A DNA stretch of 64,000 nt from Enterovibrio norvegicus_B. Lineage in GTDB: Bacteria; Pseudomonadota; Gammaproteobacteria; Enterobacterales; Vibrionaceae. Numbering within the stretch: position 1 is the stretch's first letter; each line of letters opens with the position of its first letter. A program made the translations under genes and the position numbers. The notes below the pieces were generated by a model. It made no database searches. It worked only from the letters and a program-made list of their open reading frames with translations, and was not told the origin of the DNA. Positions 1-7,468 of this stretch are shown here, one piece after another. The stretch covers positions 124,001 to 188,000 of the forward strand of contig NZ_MDAG01000008.1 in assembly GCF_002876705.1 (NCBI RefSeq), in the 5' to 3' direction.

Positions 1-285
1 CTCTGCCTCGTGTTTCCAGCCATTGCTCTCGGCAAAGCGGTATCGTTTCCTTATGCATGGAATCTGACAGCGCAGCGAACATTCTACATGCTCTGCGTCG
101 TCGCAATAGCACCGCTGGTTTTTAGCTTCTTCTTAATCCCTCTGGGACTTCTCGGTGTTCCTGATGCGATCTTTACCTTTTTTAGTCATGTCATCACGGT
201 ACTTGCGGTTGTCACGCTGTCATTCGCTTATCAGAAGTTAAAGGAAGGGTCTAAGCCTGTGGACAAAGGTGCTGACCCATCATAG
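1..285 (+). CDS. C-terminal part of a membrane protein (cut by window edge)
   Basis: The reading frame is open from base 1, so this is the 3' end of a gene that begins outside the window. A GTG at base 10 could serve as a start but has no visible ribosome-binding site. The peptide has two hydrophobic segments (roughly residues 28-50 and 56-72 counted from the GTG) and a short charged tail, so an inner-membrane protein is likely. I do not recognise the family. The last transmembrane segment is nearly identical in DNA to part of the small ORF at 2048-2281: bases 202-227 and 2105-2130 are the same 26-mer. The two loci therefore share ancestry by duplication or recombination. Confidence 0.55.
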   Translation, partial: LCLVFPAIALGKAVSFPYAWNLTAQRTFYMLCVVAIAPLVFSFFLIPLGLLGVPDAIFTFFSHVITVLAVVTLSFAYQKLKEGSKPVDKGADPS

Positions 286-348
286 TCATTTAAACCCCGC
301 CTTGTGTGGAGTATTGTTGGATTGGCTGTATTAAAATAAAAGGACTTT

Positions 349-1932
349 ATGTTGGCTAGTTTAAAATTATTGCTTGTTAGTTTTTCGATATTGTTTTTTC
401 TAAGTGGATGTAAGCTCATACCAGAGCCAGATCCAAGTGTGGAAATAAAAAGTCAAGGCGTGCTTGTCGCTTCGTTTAACTCACCTTTGTCTTTAGGCAT
501 AGAAATAGAAAGAGATGATGGTAAATCATACTTCCTTATAACGGGTCATGATGTAAGGAAGAGTAGAAACACTTGGCGGTGGGTTGAGCCAGGTAACTAT
601 AGAATAACAGCATTGCTTGTTCAAACCGTTATAACTCTAGATAGAGTTGAGCTTAGAAAGGATACATTTCTACCATTTGAAGTTAAGCTGGGTGGAATTA
701 CTGATCTTAATACGTTAGTCCCTTTAAGCTTAGGTGGTGGAACGTATTCACTTCTTTCTTTACCTAGAGAGAAAGATTTTACGCCTAATGTTGTTTTAGA
801 TAACTTAGATTTATTTAAAAATGCTCCTGAAGTATCGTGGACATCATCGAATAAACCTGTCGTAGTTGGAAAGATTGAGTATGGTTCGACAGGGCAAGGC
901 TTGATTGCAGATCTCATCGTTGATCACGAGAAGGAATCGCAACAAACGAGAGCTACAGGTGTTTTTCGTGAAGGGAAAGGTCACTATGATACGCTCAAAA
1001 AATACCAGCACTACCTCCCTGTAACTGGCGCTATCGCTTCAGGAGAAGACGGTAAAGATTATATTGGAACCTATTTTGGTAAGATTAAGGTTTGGGGAGA
1101 TAGAAAAAGTAACCCGTTGATTATTGATACTGGTTCAATACATGCCGTTGTTGCGTTAGATGTCTCTGATAATAACCATATTTATGCTGCATTAGATTCC
1201 GGCGCTATCATTGTGTCCTATGATGAGGGTAATTCATGGAATGAACTGTTTAGATTGAGCTCCGATGAAATTATCTTTTACATAAAAGAAATTAATTCGA
1301 AAATGTATATTGGCGCATGGAAGCCTGCGGCGGGTGAGGCTTTTGATAAATATAGGGCTAATGCTAGTGTAAAACCTAATGTTTCTTTGTTTGAATATGA
1401 CAATCAGAAAATTAACACGTTAGTATCTGTGGACGCTAATGCTACCTATGCTGCGAGTTTTAATCCTACGATTATCAATAATAACAACGAAATTTACATT
1501 GCTTTCCCAGATGATAACTTTGTGAAAGTGGACATAAATAGTGGAGTTTCAACGCAGAGTAAACTGTTAGATGATCTGCATGGTATGGCATTACACAAAG
1601 ACGGAAGTATGACGATGTGGCTGCGTGCTGGAATATTTTCTGATAGCTACAAAAGTACTGATCTAGGCACCACTTGGCAAGAAGTTGACATTCCACCAAA
1701 CCCTCTTTATTTGGGGTATAACGCTTATGGGGATTTAATTCTCTGGAACCAGAGAGATTACCAAAAAATCAATCTTAATAAGTTCTTTAATGGTGAATGG
1801 CAGCTTGTATCTCAATCGCCTCAGGGCTGTGTAAGATTGCTCATGAATGACGATGGATTAAGAGCTTACTGTACGACAGCCAATGGTCTTGTTCGTGAGT
1901 TTTACAAAGGAGGCTGGGGGCGAGCTTTCTAA
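349..1932 (+). CDS. Lipoprotein with BNR/Asp-box repeats
   Basis: A 527-residue protein with a lipoprotein signal: a hydrophobic stretch at residues 5-17 and the lipobox LSGC with Cys21. The mature part is rich in beta-strand-like sequence. It contains at least two Asp-box motifs, one near residue 290 (S-Y-D-E-G-N-S-W) and one near residue 430 (S-T-D-L-G-T-T-W). Such boxes occur in sialidase-like and photosystem-stability-like beta-propellers. A surface or periplasmic beta-propeller lipoprotein is the best reading; substrate unknown. The gene is visibly more AT-rich than creD or the RND genes nearby, which fits recent acquisition. It stands alone, with a perfect hairpin starting 16 bases after the stop. 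Confidence 0.75.
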   Translation: MLASLKLLLVSFSILFFLSGCKLIPEPDPSVEIKSQGVLVASFNSPLSLGIEIERDDGKSYFLITGHDVRKSRNTWRWVEPGNYRITALLVQTVITLDRVELRKDTFLPFEVKLGGITDLNTLVPLSLGGGTYSLLSLPREKDFTPNVVLDNLDLFKNAPEVSWTSSNKPVVVGKIEYGSTGQGLIADLIVDHEKESQQTRATGVFREGKGHYDTLKKYQHYLPVTGAIASGEDGKDYIGTYFGKIKVWGDRKSNPLIIDTGSIHAVVALDVSDNNHIYAALDSGAIIVSYDEGNSWNELFRLSSDEIIFYIKEINSKMYIGAWKPAAGEAFDKYRANASVKPNVSLFEYDNQKINTLVSVDANATYAASFNPTIINNNNEIYIAFPDDNFVKVDINSGVSTQSKLLDDLHGMALHKDGSMTMWLRAGIFSDSYKSTDLGTTWQEVDIPPNPLYLGYNAYGDLILWNQRDYQKINLNKFFNGEWQLVSQSPQGCVRLLMNDDGLRAYCTTANGLVREFYKGGWGRAF

Positions 1933-1947
1933 TTTAAAAGTTAAGGG

Positions 1948-1970
1948 ATGAGGAGGGATGACCTCCTCAT
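1948..1970 (+). terminator. Hairpin after the BNR lipoprotein gene
   Basis: ATGAGGAGG pairs perfectly with CCTCCTCAT across a five-base loop, starting 16 bases after the lipoprotein stop codon. No T-run follows, so it is terminator-like rather than a textbook intrinsic terminator. Its 3' arm touches the start of the creD-upstream-like repeat at 1968. Confidence 0.4.
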
Positions 1971-2101
1971 TGCCAGCCTGTGACGTCATCACTTTGGTTT
2001 AATGTTTTCTCGACGATCACCTACCACTCTTCATGGGAGGAAGACCCATGACAGAATTAATCTTTTGGCTGTTTGCCCTCTTGCTTATCGCTGTGTTTGG
2101 T
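1968..2101 (+). repeat. Duplicate of the creD upstream and start region (copy 1)
   Basis: Bases 1968-2005 match 3642-3679 over 38 bases with a single mismatch. After a diverged spacer, the coding start at 2048-2101 matches the creD start at 3722-3775 closely (MTELIFWLFALLLIAVFG against MTDLIFGLFALLLLAVFG). This is a partial duplication of the creD promoter, leader and first codons. Confidence 0.75.
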
Positions 2102-2281
2102 GTGCTTGCGGTTGTCACGCTGTCATTCGCGAATCAGAAGCTGACGGAGGAACCGAAGCATTTGGATAAAGAGGGAAGGAGAGGCCCCCATTCTCGATAC
2201 CATTTGGTGGCGAGATACCTCGATCACTTTATGCCCCTATTCCTGAATAGGCAGAGAATAGTAAATGACCGACTCATCTGA
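2048..2281 (+). CDS. Small chimeric membrane ORF (creD start fused to another gene's tail)
   Basis: The start is ATG 2048, with GGGAGG at 2035-2040 as ribosome-binding site; an upstream ATG at 2033 overlaps that site and is unlikely. Residues 1-18 copy the N-terminus of CreD. Residues from about 20 copy the last transmembrane segment of the protein ending at 285, including a 26-base identical stretch. The remaining tail is charged and unlike either parent. The 77-residue product would have one membrane helix. Its last 45 bases overlap the convergent AraC gene. It may be a decaying recombination product or a real single-pass micro-protein; the sequence alone does not decide. Confidence 0.4.
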   Translation: MTELIFWLFALLLIAVFGVLAVVTLSFANQKLTEEPKHLDKEGRRGPHSRYHLVARYLDHFMPLFLNRQRIVNDRLI

Positions 2282-3112
2282 ATTGGGTTGGTATTCTCTT
2301 CCATATGTTTCAATGTCTGGCCCTTGAGTATGCGTGTAGGTCGCCCCCATCAACCACGTGGAATAAATGAAATTGACGGTGCTGTCTAATTGCGTTGGTT
2401 TACCACGATGTGAAAACTTGGCATATCGTGATGCTGCGATCGACACCGCGGTGAGTCCATCAGGAATATTTGTGAGTGACGAAACCTCCACTGCTGCGAT
2501 GTATTCCAACAATTCAGTGTTTTCTGTTGTTGGTTGCACCACACCGTAAGCCACATAAGGATCGTTGCGGCATTGAATTTCTTTGATTCGTGGTAAAAAT
2601 GCGTCCCACAGTGCTGGCAAGGTTTGGCTGATGTTATTTTTATCTGAGTCAGACCCATAAAACGTGGTTCTCAATCCGACGAGCATCATGGTTTTCTGTT
2701 CAATGATCTCTGGTTTCAATTTAACTTGCTGATTCAAGTGACGCAGGTAATCAGGTGTGAATTGAATCTTTTTCAACCACCTTTTTTTACCTTCTATCTG
2801 CCTATATTGGTTTGGCGTCACGCCGAAAAGTGACTTAAAGGCCCGAGTATAAGCTTCTTGAGATTCAAACCCTGCTTCTAGAGCAATATCCAATATGCGG
2901 TTGTCGTTAACCTCCAGTGAAAGCAGTGAGCACGATAACCGGCGATTTCGAATGTAGGTTTTTAACGTTTCACCGGTCAACGCCTTGAAGATACGTTGAA
3001 AATGCCACTGGCTTAACCCCGCTGTTTTCGCGACGTTATTTAACTGAATGTCGTTTCCAAGATTGGCTTCGATAAAATCGACGCCAATCTGAATTTTGTC
3101 CAAATAGGTCAA
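2237..3112 (-). CDS. AraC-family regulator with GyrI-like effector domain
   Basis: A 291-residue regulator. Two helix-turn-helix motifs of the AraC type occupy roughly residues 8-105 (for example LNNVAKTAGLSQWHFQRIFK and ILDIALEAGFESQEAYTRAF). A GyrI/BmrR-like small-molecule-binding domain follows from about residue 135 to the end. This architecture (Rob/SoxS-like DNA-binding head with a GyrI tail) is typical of regulators that sense hydrophobic or cationic compounds. It lies 11 bases downstream of the NTF2-like gene and is probably co-transcribed with it. A second regulator with the same layout sits at 10611-11510. Confidence 0.9.
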   Translation of the reverse strand: MTYLDKIQIGVDFIEANLGNDIQLNNVAKTAGLSQWHFQRIFKALTGETLKTYIRNRRLSCSLLSLEVNDNRILDIALEAGFESQEAYTRAFKSLFGVTPNQYRQIEGKKRWLKKIQFTPDYLRHLNQQVKLKPEIIEQKTMMLVGLRTTFYGSDSDKNNISQTLPALWDAFLPRIKEIQCRNDPYVAYGVVQPTTENTELLEYIAAVEVSSLTNIPDGLTAVSIAASRYAKFSHRGKPTQLDSTVNFIYSTWLMGATYTHTQGPDIETYGREYQPNSDESVIYYSLPIQE

Positions 3113-3123
3113 TATGCTTACCC

Positions 3124-3477
3124 TTATTCTGGCAATTCAAAAAAGCCAGTCGCGGATACCAACTGCCCTTCATCATTGTATTCACCGATACTGATCCCCT
3201 CTCCGAGTATATGTCCTTCTCGGTCGCACATATTCCATTTCGCGAGGCATTTATTATGGTGTGACATGAAATACGTCGTAACAAAGTGACCACCATCGAC
3301 TTGTTGATGGAAATCCAACATATACTGAAGCAAGTCGTCCCACGTCTCTGTTTGAATGAGCGGGTCGGTATACACCACATTCTCATTCATTGATTGACTA
3401 AACAGCGCAATTTTTTCTTCTCTTGATTCAGCCTTCCATGCACTTGCATAGGTTTCCCATGTTTTTTGCTTATCCAT
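3124..3477 (-). CDS. SnoaL/NTF2-like small protein
   Basis: A 117-residue protein resembling the SnoaL-like / nuclear-transport-factor-2-like fold. It begins with an amphipathic helix (TWETYASAWKAESREEKIALF), followed by the characteristic VVYTDPLIQTETWDDLLQYM stretch and strands ending in GEGISIGEYNDEGQLVSATGFFEL. Members bind or convert small hydrophobic ligands; no specific reaction can be assigned. It is the first gene of a two-gene unit with the AraC/GyrI regulator, 11 bases apart, suggesting that the regulator senses or controls a related compound. Confidence 0.75.
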   Translation of the reverse strand: MDKQKTWETYASAWKAESREEKIALFSQSMNENVVYTDPLIQTETWDDLLQYMLDFHQQVDGGHFVTTYFMSHHNKCLAKWNMCDREGHILGEGISIGEYNDEGQLVSATGFFELPE

Positions 3478-3641
3478 CTTTCACTTACCTTTCGATTAAA
3501 AATGGCAGTGTGACGAATGTTGAACAGTGAGTTTTGATATTTTGTGCGGTTTTCAAATTGAACCCGCCTAGTGTCTAAAAATCGCCAAGACCCCATTCGG
3601 TCCAACTACGCCCGCCATATTCTCGCCACAATTGATCACCA

Positions 3642-3775
3642 CATTGCCAGCCTGTGACTTCATCACTTTGGTTTAATGTCCTTTCACACATCATCTGGTC
3701 ATCAATTCGCAAGGAAGACTCATGACTGACTTAATCTTTGGGCTCTTTGCCCTCTTGCTACTCGCCGTGTTTGGC
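3642..3775 (+). repeat. creD upstream and start region (copy 2, the intact one)
   Basis: This is the parent of the duplicate at 1968-2101. The first 38 bases match with one mismatch, and the coding start (3722 on) matches over about 54 bases with a handful of changes. The intervening 40 bases have diverged. Confidence 0.75.
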
Positions 3776-5236
3776 TTTGGGGCATTTGTGCTCATTAAAA
3801 CCGGGTTAAACCGCCTAAACGTCAATATAGATTTACCCGAGTTACAGGCACGAAGTTCTCTGTTGTTGAAAGGCGTGCTGGCCCTAGTGCTGTGTTTGCT
3901 TGCGATCGTGCCGCTTTCTATGGTGCATGACATGGCGAATGAGCGAGAGTATTTGTACAAAGACGTGGTGAATGAAATCGGTGAGTCATGGGGGAGTGAG
4001 CAAACCTTGGCGGGGCCTGTGCTAGTGCTGCCTTACACCTATGTGGTGATTCAAGAAGTGGCTACGGGAGACGGCGAACTGAAAGAGGTGAGTGAGCGCC
4101 GAACACATCGCTATGATGAAGTCGTGATCTTGCCAAAAACGCTCGATCTTAAAGCGGGACTGACACACGACTTTCGCACCCGAGGTATTTATCAGTCGCT
4201 GGTTTATCAAAGCTCGATTGAGGGGAAAGCTGAGTTTGACTTTGTGTTACCCAATATTGCTAACCTAGAAACGTTTCATTTTGATTCCGCACGTTTGGTG
4301 TTTGGGTTATCGGCGAATAAAGCCATTGATGGCGTAGACATGTTTACGGTGACAGGGGAAGGGTTGCCCGCTGAAGTGAGCTTGATGTCAGGCACAGGGT
4401 TAGACACAGGTGCACTGAAACGCGGCTTTCATCGCCCAATGTCGTTGGCGCAAAAGCCTGTGCCGTTTACGTTAGATTTTAAAATCCGGTTACGCGGCTC
4501 TCAAGGCATTGGCTTCTTGCCATTGGGTGAGAGTTCGACAATCCAACTTCACACAGATTGGCCGCATCCAAGCTTTAGCGGCGCATTGCCAACGGCAAGA
4601 CAAATTAATGAAGGTGGATTTTCTGCAGAGTGGGACATCAGCCATTTAAGTCGAAATTATCCTCAGATTTTTGTGGATTCTTCCAGCGTCAATCTTGAAG
4701 AAGCGAGCGCCTATACCCAGCTGTTTGAGCCAAACACCCACTACGGAAAAATTGAGCGCTCGGTGAAATACGGCCTATTGTTTGTGGCACTCACTTTCAT
4801 CGTGTTGATGATGTTTGAACTCGGCATGAAGCAAGGGAATGCGCAAAGCTTGTCAGCACTGCAATACGCCATGGTAGGTGCAGCGATGACGCTGTTTTAT
4901 TTGGTGTTGTTGGCGCTTTCTGAACATTTGAGCTTCACCATGGCATTCATGGCGGCGGCGAGTATTCCTTTGGTCAGTATCCCTGCGTATGTGGGCAGCG
5001 CAACAGGAAGTACGCGACGAGGGATCATCATGTTGTCGATGCTCACGGGGCTCTATGCACTCTTATACTCCATCCTCCGACTCGAAGACTACGCCTTGTT
5101 GATGGGCAGTGGTTTGCTGGTGGCGGTATTGTTGACCTTGATGTTTATGACGAGGAAAGGGAAGGGGGAAGAGCAAGGAGAGCAAGGAGAGCAGAAAGAA
5201 CAGGTCCTAGTTCCTGGGAAGAGCGAGAGAGGGTAA
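3722..5236 (+). CDS. creD: CreD-family inner-membrane protein
   Basis: A 504-residue homologue of CreD, a membrane protein linked in E. coli to the CreBC regulon, colicin E2 tolerance and envelope integrity. The start is ATG 3722 with an AAGGA site ten bases before. A first hydrophobic helix (residues 2-25) precedes the usual CreD signal-anchor (about 46-66) and the hallmark VNEIGESWGSEQTLAGPVLVLPY. A large periplasmic domain runs to about residue 345, followed by several helices to about 480. The tail is low-complexity (repeated GEQ) and charged. The extra N-terminal helix is not part of E. coli CreD. No creBC genes are adjacent, so its regulation here is unknown. Confidence 0.9.
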   Translation: MTDLIFGLFALLLLAVFGFGAFVLIKTGLNRLNVNIDLPELQARSSLLLKGVLALVLCLLAIVPLSMVHDMANEREYLYKDVVNEIGESWGSEQTLAGPVLVLPYTYVVIQEVATGDGELKEVSERRTHRYDEVVILPKTLDLKAGLTHDFRTRGIYQSLVYQSSIEGKAEFDFVLPNIANLETFHFDSARLVFGLSANKAIDGVDMFTVTGEGLPAEVSLMSGTGLDTGALKRGFHRPMSLAQKPVPFTLDFKIRLRGSQGIGFLPLGESSTIQLHTDWPHPSFSGALPTARQINEGGFSAEWDISHLSRNYPQIFVDSSSVNLEEASAYTQLFEPNTHYGKIERSVKYGLLFVALTFIVLMMFELGMKQGNAQSLSALQYAMVGAAMTLFYLVLLALSEHLSFTMAFMAAASIPLVSIPAYVGSATGSTRRGIIMLSMLTGLYALLYSILRLEDYALLMGSGLLVAVLLTLMFMTRKGKGEEQGEQGEQKEQVLVPGKSERG

Positions 5237-5366
5237 CGCAGAGGCGAGGATTGAGATTGCGAGAGGCTAGAAAGAGCAGATAAGAGATCGTGGCGAAGAA
5301 AAGGGCGGTGTGGTTGTTACTCTTGCCCCAACTCAGGGACCGCACCCACACTGATTCGCAATCTCG

Positions 5367-6121
5367 NNNNNNNNNNNNNNNNNNNNNNNNNNNNNNNNNN
5401 NNNNNNNNNNNNNNNNNNNNNNNNNNNNNNNNNNNNNNNNNNNNNNNNNNNNNNNNNNNNNNNNNNNNNNNNNNNNNNNNNNNNNNNNNNNNNNNNNNNN
5501 NNNNNNNNNNNNNNNNNNNNNNNNNNNNNNNNNNNNNNNNNNNNNNNNNNNNNNNNNNNNNNNNNNNNNNNNNNNNNNNNNNNNNNNNNNNNNNNNNNNN
5601 NNNNNNNNNNNNNNNNNNNNNNNNNNNNNNNNNNNNNNNNNNNNNNNNNNNNNNNNNNNNNNNNNNNNNNNNNNNNNNNNNNNNNNNNNNNNNNNNNNNN
5701 NNNNNNNNNNNNNNNNNNNNNNNNNNNNNNNNNNNNNNNNNNNNNNNNNNNNNNNNNNNNNNNNNNNNNNNNNNNNNNNNNNNNNNNNNNNNNNNNNNNN
5801 NNNNNNNNNNNNNNNNNNNNNNNNNNNNNNNNNNNNNNNNNNNNNNNNNNNNNNNNNNNNNNNNNNNNNNNNNNNNNNNNNNNNNNNNNNNNNNNNNNNN
5901 NNNNNNNNNNNNNNNNNNNNNNNNNNNNNNNNNNNNNNNNNNNNNNNNNNNNNNNNNNNNNNNNNNNNNNNNNNNNNNNNNNNNNNNNNNNNNNNNNNNN
6001 NNNNNNNNNNNNNNNNNNNNNNNNNNNNNNNNNNNNNNNNNNNNNNNNNNNNNNNNNNNNNNNNNNNNNNNNNNNNNNNNNNNNNNNNNNNNNNNNNNNN
6101 NNNNNNNNNNNNNNNNNNNNN
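5367..6121. other. Assembly gap (755 N)
   Basis: A run of N. Apparent frames through it are artefacts. The same octamer, TCGCAATC, sits on both edges, so the assembly probably broke in a repeat array; the true length is unknown. Confidence 0.98.
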
Positions 6122-6147
6122 TCGCAATCTCGCAATCTCACGCAATC
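6122..6147 (+). repeat. TCGCAATC tandem repeat at gap edge
   Basis: Two perfect TCGCAATC copies (6122-6129, 6130-6137) and a third with a two-base insertion (6138-6147). One more copy lies on the left edge (5356-5363) and an inverted copy is inside 5253-5263. Confidence 0.7.
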
Positions 6148-6246
6148 AAAACACCAGTGGCTGGAATATTTAAAACAGCAAGTTGGGACACTTTTTTTCT
6201 AACATAATTGGCAATACTGGCGCGACATTCATTGGTCGGGTTCATT

Positions 6247-6348
6247 ATGTCACTGAGTAAAACCATCATCTTATCCTTACGCTATATCCGCCTCTTCTCG
6301 CCGGCTGCCTTGCTGTCGATATTCAAGGAGGTACCTCATGAAGCGTAA
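6247..6348 (+). CDS. Possible 33-residue leader ORF before the RND operon
   Basis: ATG 6247 to TAA 6346-6348 encodes a 33-residue peptide with a hydrophobic, basic first half (MSLSKTIILSLRYIRLFSPA). It overlaps the first four codons of the adaptor gene in another frame, and the strong AAGGAGG site of the adaptor lies inside it. The layout allows translational coupling or attenuation of the pump operon. No clear ribosome-binding site precedes this ATG. It may be chance. Confidence 0.25.
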   Translation: MSLSKTIILSLRYIRLFSPAALLSIFKEVPHEA

Positions 6349-7468
6349 AAAGATTCTTGCGGTTGGTGCTGGGTGTCTCGCGATTTTTTTTGCCTTGGTG
6401 ATTGTTGACGAACTCGAGCCAGACGTGCAAAAGGTGAAAGAAAAGCCGCCAGTGTTAGCCCCCGTGTCTGTACTAGACGTTACCCCAAGTGCACATGCAT
6501 CGAGTTTGACCTTGTTGGCGACAACCTCGGCGCGCTGGCCTGTGCAGTTGAAAGCTTCCAGCAGCGCCAGATTGGCGTGGCTAAATCCAAACATTGAGCC
6601 GGGCATATTGGTGCAGAAAGGCACGGAGTTAGCACGTTTAAATACCAGTCTGTTGGTATCCAATATGGCGCAGGCAAACAGTGACCTCAAACAAGCGGAA
6701 TTAAACCTTAAAAAAGCAGAGCATGAGCAGACGGTAGCATTGCGTATGCTATCGCTTACAAAAAGCTCGCCATTTGCACGAAAGGAGCCTCAAGTTGCTG
6801 CTGCAAAAGCAGAATTAAACAGAGCCAAGCAAGCCTATGAGAGCGCGGATGTTTTGCTAAGAGACGCGAATATTGTTGCACCGTTTGATGCTGTGATCAT
6901 GCGTCGCAATATCAGTCCAGGGGAATGGTTGGTTGCTGGGCAAGTCGTATTTGAATTGGCGGCGAGTGCGTCGATAGATATTGAATTGCCTGTGTCAGAA
7001 ATGGATTGGCCGAAGGTGCAATCTGCGTTGATTGTGCCTGAGATTCGCATTGTTGATCGCAGTGCAAATGAATGGCCGGCAGATGTGCGCTATGTGTCTC
7101 CACAAGCTGATGAAGCAACGCGTCAAAGAAAGGTGGTGTTATCGGTCAGCTATCCTTACCAGCACGAGCCTCGCCTTCTTCCCAATCAGCAGGTCAGTGT
7201 GGTCGTCAATTTGGGGGAGCAACAACAGGTTTCTGCCTTGCCGTTGAGTGCGATGACACGCGATGGTTATGTTTGGACGATAGACAAGCAAGATCGCCTG
7301 CAAAAAGAGTGGGTCACGCCCGTCGGGCAAGTTCAAGATTCGGTGTTTGTTCGCTTTGATACTGAGCGGGATAATCCGCGCCGTGTAGTGGCGTATCCGT
7401 TGATGTCCATGTTGCCAGGTAAGCATGTTTCTCCTCAGCGCTTGAACGCGCAGGAGGTGGCGCAATGA
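6338..7468 (+). CDS. RND efflux periplasmic adaptor (HlyD/AcrA family)
   Basis: A 376-residue membrane-fusion protein that links an RND pump to an outer-membrane channel. The N-terminus (residues 4-22) is an uncleaved membrane anchor with no lipobox. Two half-lipoyl motifs flank a coiled-coil hairpin at about residues 105-170 (heptads around LKQAELNLKKAEHEQ and AELNRAKQAYESADVLL), followed by ANIVAPFDAVIMRRNISPGEWLVAGQ. Beta-barrel and membrane-proximal domains follow. The start has an excellent AAGGAGG site. It overlaps the permease gene by four bases (ATGA). No outer-membrane TolC-like gene is in the operon, so the pump presumably uses one encoded elsewhere. Confidence 0.93.
   Translation: MKRKKILAVGAGCLAIFFALVIVDELEPDVQKVKEKPPVLAPVSVLDVTPSAHASSLTLLATTSARWPVQLKASSSARLAWLNPNIEPGILVQKGTELARLNTSLLVSNMAQANSDLKQAELNLKKAEHEQTVALRMLSLTKSSPFARKEPQVAAAKAELNRAKQAYESADVLLRDANIVAPFDAVIMRRNISPGEWLVAGQVVFELAASASIDIELPVSEMDWPKVQSALIVPEIRIVDRSANEWPADVRYVSPQADEATRQRKVVLSVSYPYQHEPRLLPNQQVSVVVNLGEQQQVSALPLSAMTRDGYVWTIDKQDRLQKEWVTPVGQVQDSVFVRFDTERDNPRRVVAYPLMSMLPGKHVSPQRLNAQEVAQ

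Larger units (their letters stand above)
5237..6246. other. Intergenic region with assembly gap and TCGCAATC repeats
   Basis: Between creD and the RND operon. It holds a short inverted repeat (GAGATTGCGA at 5253-5262 against TCGCAATCTC at 5356-5365), the run of N, and tandem TCGCAATC units immediately after the gap (6122-6147). No gene is supported in the visible parts. Confidence 0.7.

Noticed and set aside
5290..6207. Long open frames on both strands across the gap
   Set aside because: They consist almost entirely of N and have no real coding content.
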